64,000 bases of DNA from Arthrobacter sp. SLBN-83 (lineage in GTDB: Bacteria; Actinomycetota; Actinomycetes; Actinomycetales; Micrococcaceae). Of this stretch, positions 60,144 through 64,000 are shown in pieces. The stretch spans positions 3,224,001 to 3,288,000 of the forward strand of contig NZ_VFMX01000001.1 of assembly GCF_006715285.1 (NCBI RefSeq), given 5' to 3'. The notes under the pieces are model-generated. The model searched no databases. It saw nothing but the letters and a program-made list of their open reading frames with translations, and was not told the origin of the DNA. Every line of letters begins with the position of its first letter. Position 1 is the stretch's first letter. Position numbers and translations under genes: made by a program.

Positions 60144-60559
60144 CCGCAACAGCCACGGCCGCGGGCCCGGAGACAGCCGCCCGCGACTACGAAACGAAAG
60201 ACTCGGGATCACGCAGGGTCACCGCCTCCGGCATGCAGCGCGAGGTGAAGACAGGCCAGCCCCGCTTCGACCTGCTCGTACCGCTTCAGGTGCCCTACCA
60301 GGACCAGCTGCTCACAAGGACGGCCGCGCTCGTGGAGCGTGGAGCGCGCAAGTACGACTCGCGCGACTGGGAGCAGGCCAGCACTGCCGCAGAGATGGAG
60401 GAGTTCCGCGCCAGCGCCTTCCGCCACTTCATGCAGTGGATGTGCGGCGAAGACGATGAGGACCACGCGGCTGCCGTGGTGTTCAACCTCCTGGCCGCGG
60501 AAAGCACCCGGACGGTGATCGCCCGCGGTGACGCCGGAACCCCGGAGGCCGCCCGATGA
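60140..60559 (+). CDS. dATP/dGTP diphosphohydrolase N-terminal-domain (DUF5664-type) protein
   Basis: The product is 139 residues, coupled by ATGA overlap. SGMQREVKTGQPRFDLLVP, LLTRTAALVERGARKYDSRDW, then FRASAFRHFMQWMCGEDDEDHAAAVVFNLLAAEST match the all-helical domain with an E/H/D metal site. The family is placed with phage purine deoxynucleotide pyrophosphohydrolases. It should remodel the dNTP pool during element replication. Confidence 0.75.
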   Translation: MTATATAAGPETAARDYETKDSGSRRVTASGMQREVKTGQPRFDLLVPLQVPYQDQLLTRTAALVERGARKYDSRDWEQASTAAEMEEFRASAFRHFMQWMCGEDDEDHAAAVVFNLLAAESTRTVIARGDAGTPEAAR

Positions 60560-61386
60560 GCGGCCGCGTCACCAAGGGCAACGGCCAGGCCACCTCGGCC
60601 TTCCGCCAGCTCACCCGGGCCGACCTGGGCACCTTCGATCGCGAGGCCACGGAGCTCGTGCTCGAAGCGATGCGGGCCGGCTGCGTTGGGCGTGTCTCGT
60701 CCCGGGGCCACGCCATCCTGCGCAACAATGCCGGCGGATCCGTCTCGGTGCCGCGCAACATGACCTCACCCAACCGCACGGCGCAGAACGCCCGTGCCGA
60801 CATGAAACGGCTGCTCGGCGGGCACCGGGCCGATCATGCAGTATCCGCCGCAGACCGCAGGCCACGCGGGAAACGGCAGATGACCGTCGCGGTGGCCTTC
60901 GTGGAGCACCCAGCCGCCTTCTCCCGCTGGTTCGACGCCCAGCCCGAGGGCCTGCCTGCGGACCAGCTCATCGAGGTCTCGTTCGACGGGGCCGGGGAGC
61001 CGGCCTTCCAGGCCGTGCCCGTCGACGCGCCCGCACAGCCCGATGCACCGGAACAAGACCAGCCGGAGCCCGCGACGGCCCGGCCCACCCGCCGCCGGGG
61101 ACACCTGATGATCGCGCCCGAGCCCGGGCAGGAAGCAGAGGACGACATGACCGCCGAGGCCAAGGAAGATTTGCCGTTTGCGACGCCCATACCCGATGCG
61201 GCCGTCGGGGATGCCTCTGCCGAAGCGGTGCTTGAGCGCGTACGCACCGCGCTGGGTGAGGACCCGCGTGTCACCGCCCTGCAGCGCAGGATCGTCGGGC
61301 TGGAGGCAGAGCTCGCCGCCCAGACACGCCGGGCCGATGACGCCGAGGTCCGCCTGGGCCTTATACGCGAGGCATTCCATGCCTGA
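60556..61386 (+). CDS. hypothetical protein of replication operon
   Basis: The product is 276 residues, coupled by ATGA. The first 90 residues (DLGTFDREATELVLEAMRAGCVGRVSSRGHAILRNNAG, SVSVPRNM, ARADMKRLLGG) resemble a small alpha/beta domain of the kind fused to phage regulators. A second block (VAVAFVEHPAAFSRWF, LIEVSFDG) and a coiled-coil end follow. Function unknown. Confidence 0.6.
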   Translation: MSGRVTKGNGQATSAFRQLTRADLGTFDREATELVLEAMRAGCVGRVSSRGHAILRNNAGGSVSVPRNMTSPNRTAQNARADMKRLLGGHRADHAVSAADRRPRGKRQMTVAVAFVEHPAAFSRWFDAQPEGLPADQLIEVSFDGAGEPAFQAVPVDAPAQPDAPEQDQPEPATARPTRRRGHLMIAPEPGQEAEDDMTAEAKEDLPFATPIPDAAVGDASAEAVLERVRTALGEDPRVTALQRRIVGLEAELAAQTRRADDAEVRLGLIREAFHA

Positions 61387-61425
61387 TCCCGACTGCCGAC
61401 AACCCACGAGAGGAGGCCGCACACC

Positions 61426-63294
61426 ATGACCACGACCATCGCACCACCGCAGCCGTCACCCGCGCCCATCGTGCTCAAGCCCTACCAGCAGCAGATCCAC
61501 GACTTCCTCGTCAGCCGCCCCTTCGCCGGAGCCTGGCTTGGTGTCGGAGCCGGGAAGACGCTTTCGACCCTCAGCGTCCTGCAGACAGTCCGGCCGATGG
61601 GCCACATCCTCGTCGTCGCACCGATCGCGATCGCTCGCTCGACCTGGCTCGACGAGATCGACAAATGGGGATTCCCGATCCGAACCAAGTCGCTCATCGT
61701 CAACGAGAACGACCGGAAGCTGCCCAAGGAGAAGCGACTGGAACGCTTTCGGGAAGTCTTCTCCGACCCGCCGACGATGTACTTCGTCAACCAGGAGTTG
61801 CTGACCCAGCCCTCCCAGGGTGCGCGTCTGCTCCAGCTGACCGGCGACCCTACCGGCGATGCCATCGCCGCCGGGATCTCACCGGAGGCCGTGCGGCTGC
61901 GCGGGCTCATCGAGACGATCGGACCAATGGCCCAGGAGCAGCTGATCGGACACTTCCTGCAGCTGGCTGCCGGGCAGTCCGGAACCAAAGCCCCCACCAA
62001 GACCGCGGTCAAGGAGGCGATCAGCGAGCTCGTCACCCGCGGCGCGCTGGAGCGCGAGAGCCACGACTGTCGCAGCTGCGGCGGCGACGGCTGCGCGCAG
62101 TGCCGCTACGGCCTGGTCGACCAGATGCCGATCCAGTCCATCAACGGACAGGACACCCTCATCTGGCCGTTTCAGACGGTGATCATCGACGAGTCGCAGG
62201 GCTTCAAGTCCCACAGCAGCGCCCGGTTCAAGGCCTTGAAGGCGGTCCGCCCGGCCATCACGCGGCTCATCGAGCTGACCGGCACGCCGAGCCCGAACGG
62301 GCTGCACGACTTGTGGAGCCAGATCTACCTGCTCGACCAGGGCGAGGCCCTGGGCCGGACCATCACGGAGTTCCGCAACCGGTGGTTCATCCCGAAGATG
62401 GTGCCTGGCACCACCACCCCGGCGAAGTGGATCCCGACCCCGAACGCCGAGGCCGAGATCCATGAGGCCATCAGGCACCTGGTGATGAGCGCGCAGAACA
62501 CCAACCTCAACCTGCCGGGCCTGACGATCCAGGACGCCAACGTCACCCTCCCGCCGGACCTCATGCAGGCCTACAAGGAGTTCAGGCGCGACCTCGTGCT
62601 CGACGTCGTGAAGACCTACCAGGACGAGGACGGAAAGCTCACCCAGAGCGTTGAGTCGATCGTCGCCGAGAACCAGGCGGTCCTCACCAGCAAACTGATG
62701 CAGTTCGCCTCGGGGACGCTCTACACGGCCGACCCGGAGGACCCGGCGACCAAGGGCCAGTACGAGGTTATCCACGACAAGAAGCTCGAAATGGCCGAGT
62801 ACCTGGTGCGCAACAGCGGGGGAGACCCCGTGCTGGTCGCGTACCACTTCCGCTCTGACCTGGAGCAGCTGATGGCGCGCTTCAAGAAGGCGGGCATCGA
62901 CGCGCAGGTCTTTGACGGCTCGCGGGAGATGGTCCGCCGGTGGAACGCCAAGCAGATCCAGGTGATGCTGCTGCACCCCGCGGCGGCCGGCCACGGCCTG
63001 AACCTGCAGGACGGCGGCTCGACGATGATCTGGTACACGCTGCCGTTCTCGCTCGAGCACTACCTGCAGACCAACGGCCGTCTCTACCGCACGGGGCAGA
63101 CCAAGCCCGTGGTGATCCACCGGATTATCACCAAGGGCACTCAGGACGAGCGGATGCCCGGAGTCCTGGCAGAGAAGCAGCAGGTCCAGGACGACCTCAT
63201 CTCGGCTGTGTCCGGCGAGGAGGCGATCCTCGTCGCCCTCGAGGAGGAGATCCAGGACGACCTCAACGACCTGTGGGTCTCCGAACGGGTCTGA
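61426..63294 (+). CDS. SNF2-family helicase
   Basis: The product is 622 residues. Motif I GAWLGVGAGKTLS, Ia LVVAPIAIARSTWLDEI, II TVIIDESQGFKS, III ELTGTPSPNGLHDLWSQIYLLD, V KQIQVMLLHPAAAGHGLNLQDGGSTMIWY, VI NGRLYRTGQTKPVVIHRI. An insert of about 120 residues between Ia and II carries CRSCGGDGCAQC, a zinc knuckle absent from most phage SNF2 proteins. Pairs with the VRR-NUC gene, suggesting joint action on replication or recombination intermediates. Confidence 0.88.
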   Translation: MTTTIAPPQPSPAPIVLKPYQQQIHDFLVSRPFAGAWLGVGAGKTLSTLSVLQTVRPMGHILVVAPIAIARSTWLDEIDKWGFPIRTKSLIVNENDRKLPKEKRLERFREVFSDPPTMYFVNQELLTQPSQGARLLQLTGDPTGDAIAAGISPEAVRLRGLIETIGPMAQEQLIGHFLQLAAGQSGTKAPTKTAVKEAISELVTRGALERESHDCRSCGGDGCAQCRYGLVDQMPIQSINGQDTLIWPFQTVIIDESQGFKSHSSARFKALKAVRPAITRLIELTGTPSPNGLHDLWSQIYLLDQGEALGRTITEFRNRWFIPKMVPGTTTPAKWIPTPNAEAEIHEAIRHLVMSAQNTNLNLPGLTIQDANVTLPPDLMQAYKEFRRDLVLDVVKTYQDEDGKLTQSVESIVAENQAVLTSKLMQFASGTLYTADPEDPATKGQYEVIHDKKLEMAEYLVRNSGGDPVLVAYHFRSDLEQLMARFKKAGIDAQVFDGSREMVRRWNAKQIQVMLLHPAAAGHGLNLQDGGSTMIWYTLPFSLEHYLQTNGRLYRTGQTKPVVIHRIITKGTQDERMPGVLAEKQQVQDDLISAVSGEEAILVALEEEIQDDLNDLWVSERV

Positions 63295-63392
63295 CCAACC
63301 CATTCCGACGCCGCGGAGCGCCAGCCACACGCCGGCGCTCCGCGGCGCACCACCCCGACCCCAGTGCCACCCGGCCCGAGGAGGACTGATCC

Positions 63393-64000
63393 ATGAATGA
63401 CCCGAAGCACCAGGCCTGGCCCGACGGAGCGCGCGTGCGCTTCACCGCCGAGGCCAGGGAAGCCATGCAGGCGCGGCCCGGAACGAAGCCGCTGCGCGCA
63501 CCGGCCCTCGGGCCGAACACGGACTACACGATCGACAACACCGACGACGGCCTGCACGACGTCGTGCTGCGCGAGACCGGGGAACGCTACGGCGTGCTCT
63601 GGCTCCAGAGCGCAGAGCACGAACCCGTCGACCCCGACGTCGCGCTGCTCGAGGAGCTCTTCGACCGCGAGCTGCCGGCCAGCTTCGACCCCGCCCGGGG
63701 GACAAGGAGCGTCACTCGCCATCACGGAGCAGGGATGGCCACAGCCGGAGCCCGGCCCGCCACGACCGTAGTTCCGCGCGGCAACTGGATGCAGACCTAC
63801 ACGGGTCGCCGGTTCTACCCGCTGGACCCGCGGCCCGAGGACGTGGACATCGCCGACATCGCACACGCGCTGTCCATGCAGTGCCGCTACAACGGCCACG
63901 TCCGCCGGTTCATGTCCGTCGCCGAGCACTGCGTACTCCTCTCGCGACTCGTCGCCCCGGAGCATGCGCTCTGGGCGTTGCTGCACGACGCGACAGAGGC
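63393..64000 (+). CDS. HD phosphohydrolase (YfbR-like) with N-terminal extension, cut by window edge
   Basis: One frame runs from an ATG behind GAGGAG to the window end. The first 100 residues (ARVRFTAEAREAMQA, YTIDNTDDGLHDVVLRETG) are an unrecognised small domain. From about residue 125 it reads NWMQTYTGRRFYPLDP, DIADIAHALSMQCRYNGH, FMSVAEHCVLLSRL, ALWALLHDATEA, the metal-binding H...HD of YfbR-type 5'-nucleotidases and phage deoxynucleotide hydrolases. An internal ATG (MATAGARP) could start a separate protein. The C-terminus is outside the window. Confidence 0.75.
   Translation, partial: MNDPKHQAWPDGARVRFTAEAREAMQARPGTKPLRAPALGPNTDYTIDNTDDGLHDVVLRETGERYGVLWLQSAEHEPVDPDVALLEELFDRELPASFDPARGTRSVTRHHGAGMATAGARPATTVVPRGNWMQTYTGRRFYPLDPRPEDVDIADIAHALSMQCRYNGHVRRFMSVAEHCVLLSRLVAPEHALWALLHDATE

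Overview
The window is GC-rich DNA from an actinomycete, probably of the Micrococcales type. Evidence for this is a plasmid-borne Lsr2, a DUF4193 protein, actinobacterial LexA boxes and strong GC3 codon bias that throws long shadow ORFs on the antisense strand. It reads as one large conjugative plasmid or integrative conjugative element with phage-like replication genes. No capsid gene, relaxase or ribosomal RNA is visible.

Layout. 1-10.1 kb is an accessory block: a NERD protein cut by the window edge, a DUF4193 cluster, DUF6994 and DUF6308 proteins, a protein with a tandemly duplicated Cys-containing domain, a UvrD-type helicase with a topoisomerase zinc finger, a large serine recombinase with C2H2-like fingers, and a LexA-boxed pair that includes a DUF6504 protein. 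10.1-12.5 kb holds small secreted or membrane genes. 12.5-22 kb is a leftward transfer block: a type IA topoisomerase, a PrgI/VirB4-N-like membrane protein, a VirB4-like protein without a P-loop, and a TrbL/VirB6-like channel protein. 22-26.5 kb carries an Abi_2 gene behind a terminator-like leader and a four-gene operon (putative ribbon-helix-helix protein, unknown protein, HNH nuclease, Xre regulator). 26.8-28.6 kb is a LexA-controlled umuDC operon.

28.7-32.4 kb holds mixed small genes, including a nuclease-like protein and a lipoprotein. 32.5-42.9 kb is a run of short, nearly all rightward genes (HNH-repeat protein, SSB, secreted nuclease, nucleotidyltransferase-like protein, HD hydrolase) and an interrupted tRNA-like sequence. 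43.4-45.7 kb is a type II partition locus (ParM, ParR-like, repeat array resembling parC). 45.7-47.3 kb is gene-poor, full of inverted repeats, and a candidate for oriT. 47.4-52.4 kb has a SLOG protein, Lsr2, a RecJ-like DHH protein, a CPBP protease and a small protein related to one at 11.4 kb. 52.5-53.6 kb is a gene-free repeat region and a candidate oriV. 53.6-64 kb is a replication module: SF3 helicase, family B DNA polymerase, VRR-NUC nuclease, dATP/dGTP diphosphohydrolase-domain protein, SNF2 helicase and an HD phosphohydrolase running off the end.

Two regulatory layers stand out. A 16-bp operator (GACTCATAAATCAGTC type) recurs beside -10-like TAGAAT boxes upstream of the topoisomerase, the 26.4-kb operon and the par operon. 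Separately, at least 13 short hairpins with covarying stems and three-base loops closed by C-G stand 50-105 nt upstream of genes between 32.5 and 47.4 kb. Several of those spacers contain no TA step at all, so they have no ordinary -10 box. With SSB present and a candidate oriT at the far end, these hairpins may be single-strand promoters of a conjugative leading region. This is the most interesting candidate system in the window.
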